Shown: positions 1 to 7,213, counted from the first letter of the stretch. The stretch is 19,722 bases of DNA from JBALVO01 sp036961445 (GCA_036961445.1 JBALVO010000066.1:1-19722), one strand, 5' to 3'. A program made the numbers and translations. The notes: generated by a model not told the origin, from the sequence alone.

Positions 1-268
1 TAATACCGCTGAACAGTTTGGTATGCGCCACAATGCCGGCCTTGCCGAAGGACAGAAAGGGGAAGGTGCAGGTGATGGTATATAGAACTATCGCGGTGAA
101 GGTCAGTGCGATACCGCGCGCGATGGAATTGGGAGGATTACGTGACAGGGTAGCATCGCAGCGTGCGCAGGATGCCGACTCGCCCGGTGCAAGCGAGGGT
201 AACTGGTTGATCAGGTCGCAATCCGGGCAGGCGACAGTGATTGGTTGCAGGATGCCATCGATTGGCAT
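1..268 (-). CDS. PqiA-like (paraquat-inducible protein A family) membrane protein, N-terminal part
   Basis: The reverse strand opens with ATG at 268 and runs off the left edge, giving 89 visible residues. Two Cys-x-x-Cys pairs (C14/C17 in CPDC and C34/C37 in CARC) are followed by a hydrophobic segment at about residues 50-72 that ends in TFPFLSFG. This zinc-ribbon-plus-membrane-helix start is typical of the PqiA family, inner-membrane proteins that work with MCE-domain partners (PqiB/YebT) in lipid transport between the membranes. A GAGG Shine-Dalgarno motif lies about 8 nt upstream of the ATG. The gene is divergent from the antiporter at 441. Most of the protein lies outside the window, so PqiA cannot be told from the paralogue YebS/LetA. 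Confidence 0.8.
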   Translation of the reverse strand, partial: MPIDGILQPITVACPDCDLINQLPSLAPGESASCARCDATLSRNPPNSIARGIALTFTAIVLYTITCTFPFLSFGKAGIVAHTKLFSGI

Positions 269-440
269 TTATTTTTACCTCAGCCAAATACGTATAATCT
301 AGCATACCTGATTACCAGCAAAGCCGATAACAGGGTACTGACAATGAGTGTGGAGGACTTACTAATGGACCTTTCGGTCTATAATCATATTTTCAGGACA
401 GTATCCGGTGATCCCGGGCGAACCCTCAGTTGGAGAGCTT
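269..440. promoter_or_regulatory. Divergent intergenic region with candidate antiporter promoter
   Basis: This 172-bp stretch separates the divergent PqiA-like and antiporter genes and must hold both promoters. A perfect TATAAT at 380-385 is a candidate -10 for the antiporter, about 55 bp before its ATG, but the -35 region (CTTACT, 358-363) is weak. A small GACC-TTTC-GGTC hairpin (368-379) abuts this -10. A second TATAAT lies at 293-298. On the reverse strand GATTAT, with TTTGCT 17 bp upstream, could serve the PqiA-like gene. These are consensus matches only. Confidence 0.35.
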
Positions 441-1664
441 ATGTCTGAATACCAGGTACTTACCGTATTGGCGGCTTTCGCCTTTTTTTACAGCGTGGTG
501 GCCTCGCGACTGGAGCGCACCCCGATCAGCGGCCCGGTCGTGTACCTGTTCGTAGGCCTGGCCTGTGGTACTTACGGTCTGGGCCTGGTCGACCTGGATG
601 TCGATCGGGAAATGATGAAGCGGCTGGCCGAGTACACCCTGGCGCTGGTGCTCTTTGCAGATTCGGCAAATGCCAATCTGGGCACGCTGCGCAAGGTGGA
701 GCAGATCCCGGTCCGGTTGTTGCTGATTGGTTTGCCCCTGACCATTGCGGCAGGTGTGGTTACCGGTTATTTCATCTTCGATTCGCTGACGCTGCTGGAA
801 GTTGCGCTGCTGGCCACCATGCTGGCTCCTACAGATGCCGCGCTGGGTCAGGCGGTGGTAACCAACGAATCGGTCCCGGATTCTGTGCGTGAAAGCCTGA
901 ATGTCGAAAGTGGTCTGAACGATGGCATTTGCGTGCCCGTGCTGCTGATTTTCCTGGCGCTCGCTACCGGCGATGCAGGCGGTGATGAGACCACCAGCCT
1001 GATCTTGACGTTGCCGCTTGAGGAGATCGGTATCGGGGCGGGGGTGGGCGTCATACTGGCGTTGGTTGGGAGTTCCCTCGTTACATTCTGCGGTGTGCGT
1101 GGTTGGATCACTGGGGCCTGGACCCGCATACCGATCATAACCCTGGCCATGTTCTGCTTCGCCCTGTCCCAGTGGTTGGGCGGCAGCGGATTCATCGGCG
1201 CGTTCGTGGGCGGGCTGTTGTTCGGTGGACTGATCAAAAATCACGAGGTAAAAGAAGAACTGTTGGCCGGGGCCGAAGGCATGGGCAATTTGATGTCGCT
1301 GCTGACCTGGTTCGTGTTCGGCGCGCTGGCCTTCGGAAAGGGTTTGCAAGACGTCAGTTGGCCGGTGATTCTCTACGCTGTCCTCAGCCTGACCATCGTA
1401 CGGATGTTGCCAGTGATGTTATGTCTGGTCGGGATAAAGATGCGCCTTGATTCGAAGATGTTTATCGGTTGGTTCGGTCCGCGTGGGCTGGCCAGTATCG
1501 TTTTCATCGTTATCGTCCTGGGAGAAAATTTGCCGGGTGCTGACACCCTGGCCGCGGTCGTCACGTGGACCGTGGTCCTGAGTGTCATAGCTCACGGTGT
1601 GTCCGCCGTGCCACTTGCGAACAAGTACGCGAAGCGTGTGGCCGACCGCGAAGGGGTTGTCTAA
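441..1664 (+). CDS. Cation:proton antiporter, CPA1 / Na+/H+ exchanger family
   Basis: A 407-residue, very hydrophobic inner-membrane protein with about 12 likely transmembrane segments. It matches the Na+/H+ exchanger family (PF00999) used for sodium and pH homeostasis. Diagnostic segments are FADSANANL (about 72-80), APTDAALGQAVV (about 129-140, the place of the family's DP motif) and VESGLNDG (155-162). N160 and D161 in the last one are the expected ion-binding Asn-Asp pair of electroneutral CPA1 exchangers. I chose ATG at 441 because GGAG lies about 5 nt upstream; the in-frame GTG at 408 has no such site and would add residues unlike a membrane-protein start. It has no evident link to the lipid genes downstream. 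The transported ion (Na+, K+ or Li+) is not predictable. The length suits a core exchanger without a long cytoplasmic tail. Confidence 0.9.
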   Translation: MSEYQVLTVLAAFAFFYSVVASRLERTPISGPVVYLFVGLACGTYGLGLVDLDVDREMMKRLAEYTLALVLFADSANANLGTLRKVEQIPVRLLLIGLPLTIAAGVVTGYFIFDSLTLLEVALLATMLAPTDAALGQAVVTNESVPDSVRESLNVESGLNDGICVPVLLIFLALATGDAGGDETTSLILTLPLEEIGIGAGVGVILALVGSSLVTFCGVRGWITGAWTRIPIITLAMFCFALSQWLGGSGFIGAFVGGLLFGGLIKNHEVKEELLAGAEGMGNLMSLLTWFVFGALAFGKGLQDVSWPVILYAVLSLTIVRMLPVMLCLVGIKMRLDSKMFIGWFGPRGLASIVFIVIVLGENLPGADTLAAVVTWTVVLSVIAHGVSAVPLANKYAKRVADREGVV

Positions 1665-1707
1665 ACCTTTCACGGCTCTGATTACGGTAGAAAAAGTCAG
1701 GGGCAAG

Positions 1708-1736
1708 TTGGCAGGCTATAGCTGGTCTGTTAATAC
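1708..1736 (+). promoter_or_regulatory. Candidate sigma70 promoter for the SDR at 1820
   Basis: TTGGCA (1708-1713, five of six consensus bases) is followed after exactly 17 bp by TAATAC (1731-1736, three of six). Transcription from here would give a leader of about 75 nt before the GTG at 1820. No terminator is evident after the antiporter, so read-through is also possible. Confidence 0.35.
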
Positions 1737-1819
1737 GAATTTGATATGCAGGACCACTGGGTTAAGCTCCGCCCGGAAAGAATCGTGTTCCTTGCTGTTT
1801 TTCTACAGGAGTTCATTGG

Positions 1820-2674
1820 GTGAAATCAATCGTTGTTACCGGGGTTTCCACTGGTATCGGATATGGCGCAACCAGGGTATTGATCGACCAGGGTCTGCAT
1901 GTGTTCGGATCGGTTCGCAAGCAGGCTGATGCCGACAGGTTAGCGGCGGAGTTTGGCCAAAATTTCACGCCGTTGCTTTTCGACGTTACCGATGAGGCCG
2001 CGATAGGGCGCGCCGCGCTGGAGGTGCGCGAGACCCTCAATGGTGGGAAGTTGTTCGGACTGGTAAATAATGCGGGCGTCGCTGCCCCCGGGCCGATGCT
2101 TGAGATGGATCCGCGGGAGTTTCGTCAGCAACTGGCGATTAACCTGGAGGGACCGTTTCTGGTAGTCCAGGCGTTCGCGCCGCTGCTGGGGGCCGACGAC
2201 TCCCTCAAGGGGGAGCCGGGGCGTATCGTCAATATCAGCTCAGTTGCGGGAGTGCGGGCCCTGCCTTTTCTCGGTGCCTATGCGGCTTCCAAGTTTGGCC
2301 TGGAGGGTTATTCCGAGGCTTTGCGTCGCGAGCTCTTGCTGTTCGGTATAGACGTCATCGTTATCGGGCCTGGCCCCGTGAAGACGTCCATCTGGGACAA
2401 GGCGGAAGAGATCGACACCTCACGCTATGAAAACTCACCCTATGGCCCATTACTCAAGGGCTTCCAGGAGGCGTTTGTCATAAAAGGCCGCGATGGTTAT
2501 TCTCAGGAGCGCCTGGGCAAACTGATTCACAAGGCGCTGACGACGCCGCGCCCACGGGTGCGCTATGCGGCGGTTAAAAGTGGTATTGCTGAGAAGTTGA
2601 TGCTGGCGCTTGCGCCGCCGCGGGTAATCGATCGTGTTATAGGCAAAGCAGTGGGGCTGCTGCCGGGCAAATAA
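1820..2674 (+). CDS. Classical short-chain dehydrogenase/reductase, 17beta-HSD/retinol-dehydrogenase-like
   Basis: A 284-residue classical SDR with a complete active site: TGVSTGIG (residues 7-14, dinucleotide binding), NNAG (83-86), catalytic Ser in NISS (around 140-141), and Y154/K158 in YAASK. The short N-terminus and the GSVRK segment after the second strand resemble the 17beta-hydroxysteroid/retinol dehydrogenase subgroup. The Arg there suggests NADP(H). It should interconvert an alcohol and a ketone or aldehyde, probably on a lipophilic substrate, but the substrate is unknown. The start is GTG at 1820 with AGGAG about 8 nt upstream. The 3' side ends in a hairpin repeat (2733-2794), so it is probably a separate transcription unit from the SDR at 2901. 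Confidence 0.88.
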   Translation: MKSIVVTGVSTGIGYGATRVLIDQGLHVFGSVRKQADADRLAAEFGQNFTPLLFDVTDEAAIGRAALEVRETLNGGKLFGLVNNAGVAAPGPMLEMDPREFRQQLAINLEGPFLVVQAFAPLLGADDSLKGEPGRIVNISSVAGVRALPFLGAYAASKFGLEGYSEALRRELLLFGIDVIVIGPGPVKTSIWDKAEEIDTSRYENSPYGPLLKGFQEAFVIKGRDGYSQERLGKLIHKALTTPRPRVRYAAVKSGIAEKLMLALAPPRVIDRVIGKAVGLLPGK

Positions 2675-2732
2675 AAACTGTCATTGGCCAGTTCTGTATG
2701 TTGTCAGACCATGTGGCAACAAGACAATTAGA

Positions 2733-2794
2733 CGGGTCGGAGCCCTTTTTGTTGACCCCTTTATCCGAATATTTGGAAAAAGGGCTCTGACCCC
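2733..2794. repeat. Hairpin-forming intergenic repeat, copy 1 (REP-like)
   Basis: The left arm (2733-2750) and right arm (2777-2794) are inverted copies that pair at 16 of 18 positions around a 26-nt loop. The shared core is GAGCCCTTTTT. The same core (CAGAGCCCTTT) returns in an inverted pair at 5331-5398. Palindromic GGGTCAGAGCCC-type intergenic repeats are common in gammaproteobacteria and are often attributed to RAYT (REP-associated tyrosine) transposases; none is encoded here. The hairpin lies between two co-directional genes and could also block transcription, since one arm ends in a T run. Confidence 0.75.
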
Positions 2795-2900
2795 ATTAGC
2801 ACACTGTCCGGTGGGCTAAATGAAATGATCGCAGGGCCGAGCAGATTGTCCTCAGGTGAGTATCATCTGTTGCTAATTAATGCGTCGCGGAGAAAACGAA

Positions 2901-3683
2901 ATGGAATGTAGGCTGGACGGACGAACTGCCCTGGTAACCGGTGGCAGCAAGGGTTTGGGCCTGGCCATTGCCAGGGAATTTGCGCGCTCCGGCGCCAATG
3001 TGGCACTGGTCGCCAGGAATGAAGCGGACCTGGCCAGCGCCCGTGCAACGATCGACGAGGAATCTGATGCCCGTGTTGCGTGTTACAGCTGCGACGTGTC
3101 GAATGACGAAGACATAGGCCAGACCTTTGAGCGGATTGTCGCGGAATTTTCCACGGTGGATATTCTTGTCAACAATGCCGGCAGTTCCATGGGCGGACCT
3201 TTCGAATCCATGTCCGATGAAGACTGGCAGAACGATTTCGACCTGAAGGTGATGGCCGCGGTACGCTTCAGTCGCCTGGCCATGCCGTTGATGCGGGAGC
3301 GGCAGTGGGGGCGCATCCTGAACACTCTCAATGTCTATGCCAAGACGCCGATCGCCAACAGCCTGCCGACAACAGCCTCCAGGGCAGCGGGCATGGCGCT
3401 TACCAAGGTGCTGGCACACGAGGGTGCGGCGGACAATATTCTGGTGAATGCACTGTGTATAGGGGTCATCCAGTCTGAGCAAATGTCGGGACAAAGTCGC
3501 GGTGAAAAGTACGACAGCCACATGCGAAGAACGATGGACAAGCTACTGGGCGAGATTCCCATGGGGCGTATCGGCAGACCCGAAGAGTTGGCCAACCTTG
3601 CCTGTTTTTTGTGCTCGGACAAGGCCTCCTATATTACAGGTACAGCCATAAACGTCGATGGTGGCCTGGCGCCTGCCGTTTAA
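2901..3683 (+). CDS. SDR-fold protein with non-canonical active site
   Basis: A 260-residue Rossmann-fold SDR. Cofactor motifs are intact: TGGSKGLG at 13-20 and NNAG at 91-94. The C-terminus has the usual GRIGRPEELANLACFLCSD and ITGTAINVDGG segments of FabG-like proteins. The catalytic region is unusual. Where YxxxK is expected the sequence reads T157-T-A-S-R161, and the Ser position lies in an NTLN stretch. It resembles the SDR subgroup described as ketoreductase-like but lacking the perfect catalytic tetrad, so its chemistry is uncertain. ATG 2901 is preferred over the in-frame ATG 2880 because GGAG lies about 8 nt before it. The stop codon is 28 nt before the ThDP enzyme's ATG, so the two are probably co-transcribed. 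Confidence 0.85.
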   Translation: MECRLDGRTALVTGGSKGLGLAIAREFARSGANVALVARNEADLASARATIDEESDARVACYSCDVSNDEDIGQTFERIVAEFSTVDILVNNAGSSMGGPFESMSDEDWQNDFDLKVMAAVRFSRLAMPLMRERQWGRILNTLNVYAKTPIANSLPTTASRAAGMALTKVLAHEGAADNILVNALCIGVIQSEQMSGQSRGEKYDSHMRRTMDKLLGEIPMGRIGRPEELANLACFLCSDKASYITGTAINVDGGLAPAV

Positions 3684-3711
3684 GATCAATTCAATTTTTG
3701 GGAAAAATATT

Positions 3712-5322
3712 ATGAGCAATGCAGATCAAACAACCGTCATCCAGTACGTTCTCGGCCGCCTGAAAGAAGAGGGCGTGAGCGATGTTTTTGGTGTGCCCGG
3801 TGACTATGTCTACCCGGTGCTGGACGGCATTCTCGCCGACCCCGATATCGAGTGGCGCGGCAACTGTAACGAGCTGAACGCCGGCTATGCCGCCGACGGC
3901 TATTCCCGTATCAGGGGTCTGGGAGTGTTCGCCTGTACTTACGGTTCCGAGCTGGGGGCGCACCTGGCGCTGGCAGGATCCTACGGCGAGAATTGCACGA
4001 CCCTGATGTTGACCGGCTTCCCCTCAACGCAGCAGCAGGCCTCGGGCCAGGTTTTTCATCATATGCTGGGGAACCACGACTACGACCTGTTCAACAAGAT
4101 GGCAGAGCCCCTGTCCGCCGCCCACGCCATCATCACAGCCGAAAACTGTGTTGAGGAGTTCGAGCGGGTGCTGGCCGCCATGCAGTACCACAAGCGTCCC
4201 GGTGTCCTGGCCTTCCAGTTTGACGACGTGCACAAGCCGCTGGCCAACACAGAAATCCCGGCGAATATTCCTCTGAGAAACCCGGTGAGCGATGCGCAGA
4301 CGCTGGCTAAAGCGGTTGATCATATTGTCGACGAACTGTCCGCTGTCGAAACCGTGGGCGCCATTGTCGGTATCGCGGTGCAACGTAAGAAGTTGCGGGC
4401 GGAGACCGAGGCTCTGTTGCATGCCACGGGCATTCCCTACGCCACACCGTTCCAGGACAAGACCGCACTGTATGAGACCCACGATGGTTTTATGGGCACC
4501 TGGTGCGGCAAGTTCGGCAACCTGCCGGTCGAAGACTATCTGGTTGCCTGCGACAAGGTTTTGGCTATTGGTTACGAATTGCATTACTTCAATTCCGGTT
4601 TCTTCACCACTGGCCTGGATTTCACCAACAAGATGATCAACGTCAAGGACCACAGTGTTCATATTGGTGAGGTGGTGTACGAGCAGGTTGAGATGAAAGA
4701 CGTGCTGCAGGCGCTGACGTCTCGCTTACCGAAGTGGGAAAATCTGGGCGCGCCATCCAAGGCGACGCTCTTCACCGAAGCGCCTGGTAGTGGTGACGAC
4801 CCCATTTGCACCGGCTTTCCGTTCTACAAGCGGCTGGAACAGTTTCTGCAGCCCGACGACATTCTGGTGATTGATCCCAGTAGTGCGGTGTTGGCAGGCT
4901 CCTTCGTGAACATGCCGGAAGGCGTTGATTTTATCAGTCAGGCGCTGGCCGCATCAATCGGCTTCGGTACGCCGGCCGCCCTGGGCGCGGCGGTTGCAGC
5001 CCCTGAGCGCCGTGTTGTGATGCTCGGTGGTGAGGGNNNNNNNNNNNNNNNNNNNNNNNNNNNNNNNNNNNNNNNNNNNNNNNNNNNNNNNNNNNNNNNN
5101 NNNNNNNNNNNNNNNNNNNNNNNNNNNNNNNNNNNNAAGGTCAACAGCAGTGATCAGGCGGCTTACCTTGAGCTGATCTGTGAGCGCTACGACATGCCGC
5201 CGTTGGCTGACAGTATGTTCGACCTGACTCGCCCCAAGTTTGCTCAGACCATTACCTGGGATGAGTGGAAGTCCGAGTTCGACAAGGGCAACAACATTAC
5301 TTCGATCGAAGCGAGCAAGTAG
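3712..5322 (+). CDS. ThDP-dependent 2-oxo acid decarboxylase, pyruvate/indolepyruvate decarboxylase-like (interrupted by assembly gap)
   Basis: The N-terminal ThDP-binding domain carries the four residues typical of the PDC/IPDC branch: D31 in GVPGDY, E54 in NELN, and H116-H117 in FHHMLG, corresponding to D27, E50, H113 and H114 of Zymomonas PDC. This supports non-oxidative decarboxylation of a 2-oxo acid to an aldehyde rather than acetolactate-synthase chemistry. A central domain follows, then the C-terminal PP domain. The metal motif starts at 440-442 as GEG, not the usual GDG, just before the 100-N gap, which hides the NN part and the catalytic Glu. The last 61 residues resume in frame, but about 83 codons would be expected in the gap, so the N run is probably a placeholder. 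The substrate is unknown. It follows the atypical SDR closely and may feed aldehydes to the dehydrogenase at 8538. Confidence 0.88.
   Translation: MSNADQTTVIQYVLGRLKEEGVSDVFGVPGDYVYPVLDGILADPDIEWRGNCNELNAGYAADGYSRIRGLGVFACTYGSELGAHLALAGSYGENCTTLMLTGFPSTQQQASGQVFHHMLGNHDYDLFNKMAEPLSAAHAIITAENCVEEFERVLAAMQYHKRPGVLAFQFDDVHKPLANTEIPANIPLRNPVSDAQTLAKAVDHIVDELSAVETVGAIVGIAVQRKKLRAETEALLHATGIPYATPFQDKTALYETHDGFMGTWCGKFGNLPVEDYLVACDKVLAIGYELHYFNSGFFTTGLDFTNKMINVKDHSVHIGEVVYEQVEMKDVLQALTSRLPKWENLGAPSKATLFTEAPGSGDDPICTGFPFYKRLEQFLQPDDILVIDPSSAVLAGSFVNMPEGVDFISQALAASIGFGTPAALGAAVAAPERRVVMLGGEXXXXXXXXXXXXXXXXXXXXXXXXXXXXXXXXXXKVNSSDQAAYLELICERYDMPPLADSMFDLTRPKFAQTITWDEWKSEFDKGNNITSIEASK
5037..5136. other. 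Assembly gap (100 N) inside the ThDP decarboxylase
   Basis: Exactly 100 Ns, the conventional length for a scaffold gap of unknown size. By comparison with PDC family spacing, the missing part is nearer 250 nt than 100 nt. Confidence 0.95.
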
Positions 5323-5326
5323 TAAA

Positions 5327-5399
5327 GGGGTCAGAGCCCTTTATTCCCTTCGAGGTCACACAAATCGGCTGTTCTCCTTGCTGGGTAAAGGGCTCTGAT
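5327..5399. repeat. Hairpin-forming intergenic repeat, copy 2 (REP-like)
   Basis: TCAGAGCCCTTTA (5331-5343) and its exact reverse complement (5386-5398) form a 13-bp stem around a 42-nt loop. The element begins a few bases after the decarboxylase stop and shares its core arm with the repeat at 2733-2794. It may act as a transcriptional barrier before the hydrolase gene. The remainder, to 5499, shows no gene and no convincing promoter. Confidence 0.75.
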
Positions 5400-5499
5400 T
5401 GGCTTGTAATGATCATACAGACAACAGTCTTAACCATAGGGCAGGGCACGGGCCTGCGCTGTTGTAGAGAATGACTGCGTTTAAACGGTTGGGAAGAAT

Positions 5500-6423
5500 A
5501 TGGCCAGTTATCGTACGCGGGCGTTTGCAGCGCTATTGAAGGTGGGCATTCGATCTGCCTGGCGTTCCGACGCCGTCTCTGTGCCGCGCATTCGCGAGCG
5601 CGTGGCGTTCATGGATGCCATGTTCCGTAAAAGTCCCCGTGGCGCAGCGGTACACCGGGTTGATGCCGGCGGGGTTCCCTGTGACTGGATTACTGCCTAC
5701 GGCGCCAATACCGGGCGCGTTCTGATGTACATTCACGGAGGCGGTTTTTCCCTGCATATGCCCAGGCTATACGCCAGTTTAGCCGCCGACTTGAGTGCCC
5801 GCCTGCAGGCCAGAGTCTTGCTGGTTGATTATCGATTGGCGCCAGAACACCCGTTTCCCGCCGCGCCGGATGACTGCCTGGCAACTTACCGCTGGTTGTT
5901 ACAGCAACCGGGCGTGGAACCTGGACAGGTGATGGTTGCCGGTGACTCCGCCGGGGGTAATCTCACCCTGGTCACCATGCTAATGGCCAAGCAGGCCGGC
6001 TTACCCATGCCTGCCGCAGGCTGGGCAATTTCGCCCGGTGTGGACTGCGACTGGTCGCACAGCTCGGTGGAAGAATTACAGGCTATAGATCCCATGTTCA
6101 GTACCCAGGCACTGGAGCTGATGACGCCTTATTTCGGTGATGTGGATCGCCGGGATTTTCGCGTATCCCCGGTCCATGGTGACCTGGCTGGATTGCCGCC
6201 CCTGTTGTTGGAGGCCGGAGGTAAGGAAATGCTCAAAGAGCACCCGGCGATGTTCGCCGAGCGTGCCCGGGCGGCGGGTGTCAGGGTTGAAGACCGGGTG
6301 TGGGACGGCATGCCACATGTATTCCAGGCATTCGGGTTTATACCGGAGGCGCAAGAGGCGAGGGAGCGGGCCTGCCGTTTCCTGGCCAGTCATACCGGGG
6401 AAGGGCTTGCCCTTACCGGTTAG
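5500..6423 (+). CDS. Alpha/beta hydrolase, hormone-sensitive-lipase (HSL/acetyl-hydrolase) family
   Basis: A 307-residue carboxylesterase-like protein (Abhydrolase_3). The HGGG oxyanion motif (79-82) follows MYIH. DYRLAPEHPFPAA (110-122) is the classic HSL signature. The nucleophile S150 is in GDSAGG, and the catalytic His is H273 in MPHVFQ. The catalytic acid is probably E243 in GGKEML, where many relatives have Asp. No signal peptide is evident, so it is likely cytoplasmic and would cleave short- to medium-chain esters. The start has GGGAAG about 4-5 nt upstream. Its last 54 nt lie within a 90-bp direct repeat whose second copy is at 7249-7338. Before that duplication its stop would have overlapped the convergent AraC gene's stop. 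Confidence 0.9.
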   Translation: MASYRTRAFAALLKVGIRSAWRSDAVSVPRIRERVAFMDAMFRKSPRGAAVHRVDAGGVPCDWITAYGANTGRVLMYIHGGGFSLHMPRLYASLAADLSARLQARVLLVDYRLAPEHPFPAAPDDCLATYRWLLQQPGVEPGQVMVAGDSAGGNLTLVTMLMAKQAGLPMPAAGWAISPGVDCDWSHSSVEELQAIDPMFSTQALELMTPYFGDVDRRDFRVSPVHGDLAGLPPLLLEAGGKEMLKEHPAMFAERARAAGVRVEDRVWDGMPHVFQAFGFIPEAQEARERACRFLASHTGEGLALTG

Positions 6424-6458
6424 CTATCCACACCCAGGTCGCGCCGGTAGTCCCGGGG
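6369..6458. repeat. 90-bp direct repeat, left copy
   Basis: Matches 7249-7338 at 89 of 90 positions; the single difference is C at 6444 versus T at 7324. This copy holds the true 3' end of the hydrolase gene (to 6423) and a detached copy of the last 39 nt of the AraC-family gene. In the AraC frame the difference is silent (CGG/CGA, Arg). Within it, ACCGG-GG-AAGGG and CCCTT-A-CCGGT (6394-6420) form a strong imperfect hairpin. Confidence 0.95.
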
Positions 6459-6493
6459 TGGATCCAATTCTCCACGGCACGGGCACCATATAT

Positions 6494-6886
6494 TCATGCG
6501 GCGGCAGACTTCTTGGGTCGTGACTTGGCTTTGGCGGCGATTTTCGCTTTCGCAGGAGTCTTGCGCTTTTTAGTGGTCGTGGGCTTGTTTGGCGTTATGC
6601 TAGTAAGTGCTTCTGCAGTGACCTTCATGCCCAGGGCCTTCATGACGGCCAACATACTCTTGAGGGTGGGGTTCCCACTCACGCTGAACGAACGATAGAG
6701 TTGTTCGCGGGACAAGCCGGATTCCCTGGCAATATCGCTCATACCGCGTGCACGGGCGACCACGCCGACCGCATCAGCTATAAATGCGGCATCCTCGCTT
6801 TCGAAAGCAGCTGCCATGTATTCGGCGATCGCCTCGTCAGAGTCGAGGACGGCTGCCGCGTCGAATTTGCGAGCTTGTTTAACCAT
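6494..6886 (-). CDS. Antitoxin of RelE/HigB-type TA pair, XRE-like HTH, with Lys/Ala/Pro-rich C-terminal tail
   Basis: A 130-residue protein matching the 'probable addiction module antidote' group (HigA-like). The N-terminal KFDAAAVLDSDEAIAEY segment is typical, and an XRE-like helix-turn-helix lies at about 44-70 (ARARGMSDIARESGLSREQL). It should neutralise the toxin and repress the operon. Family members usually end near residue 95-100. Here about 30 further residues are almost entirely Lys, Ala, Pro, Arg, Thr and Ser (TKKRKTPAKAK...RPKKSAAA), like histone H1 or AlgP tails. The ATG overlaps the toxin stop by 8 nt, and a strong AGGAGG lies inside the toxin's last codons. No other gene lies between its stop and the left direct repeat. 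Confidence 0.88.
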   Translation of the reverse strand: MVKQARKFDAAAVLDSDEAIAEYMAAAFESEDAAFIADAVGVVARARGMSDIARESGLSREQLYRSFSVSGNPTLKSMLAVMKALGMKVTAEALTSITPNKPTTTKKRKTPAKAKIAAKAKSRPKKSAAA

Positions 6887-7178
6887 TGCTGTATTCCTCC
6901 TTCAATTTCTTAGCCTTGGTGATATCTCGTTTCTGGCTGGATTTGTCACCGCCGCACAGGAGCAGGATTACCTTTTCATCCTGAAACGTGAAGTAGACGC
7001 GGTAACCAGGACCATAAACCAGGCGGATTTCATGCACTCCACCGCCCACGGCTTTCCAATCGGCCATCAACCCCATACCCAATCGCTGAACGGTGGCAGC
7101 GATCCTGGCTGCGGCTTTCCGGTCACGGAGTTTACCCAACCAGGCTTCGAACTCTTCAGTTTGCTCCACCTCATACAT
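6879..7178 (-). CDS. RelE/ParE-superfamily toxin (HigB-like addiction module killer protein)
   Basis: A 99-residue toxin. TEEFEAWLGKLRDRKAAARI (7-26), VHEIRLVYGPGYRVYF (about 48-63) and CGGDKSSQKRDI (75-86) are the conserved segments of the phage-derived Gp49/HigB-like branch of the RelE superfamily. Members are generally ribosome-dependent mRNA interferases; that activity is inferred from the family. It is first in the operon, the reverse of classical relBE order but normal for higBA. The MYEVEQTEEF start aligns with family starts. No Shine-Dalgarno precedes it, and a promoter -10 ends only 6 nt upstream, so the message may be leaderless. Confidence 0.9.
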   Translation of the reverse strand: MYEVEQTEEFEAWLGKLRDRKAAARIAATVQRLGMGLMADWKAVGGGVHEIRLVYGPGYRVYFTFQDEKVILLLCGGDKSSQKRDITKAKKLKEEYSNG

Positions 7179-7184
7179 GGCGTC

Positions 7185-7213
7185 ATAGTAGTTTAAAAAC
7201 TACATTCTGGCAA
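7185..7213 (-). promoter_or_regulatory. Toxin-antitoxin promoter with overlapping palindromic operator
   Basis: On the reverse strand, TTGCCA (7208-7213) and TACTAT (7185-7190) are separated by exactly 17 bp. Between them and over the -10 lies a near-perfect palindrome, GTAGTTT-TT-AAACTAC (7188-7203, 7-bp arms). This is the expected layout for autorepression by an HTH antitoxin or toxin-antitoxin complex. The toxin ATG begins 6 nt after the -10. Confidence 0.65.

Noticed and set aside
426..1349. A 307-codon reverse-strand frame opposite the antiporter
   Set aside because: Low-complexity His/Gln/Arg-rich translation opposite a well-supported membrane protein; no start signal.
1673..1684. CGGCTCTGATTA after the antiporter, resembling one arm of the hairpin repeats
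   Set aside because: Only a short partial match with no inverted partner nearby; chance cannot be excluded.
4024..4662. A 212-codon reverse-strand frame opposite the decarboxylase
   Set aside because: Same antisense artefact; the forward gene has all diagnostic residues.
2733..5399. A two-unit CRISPR-like repeat
   Set aside because: Only two copies, far apart with genes between them and palindromic over long loops; no regular spacers and no cas genes.
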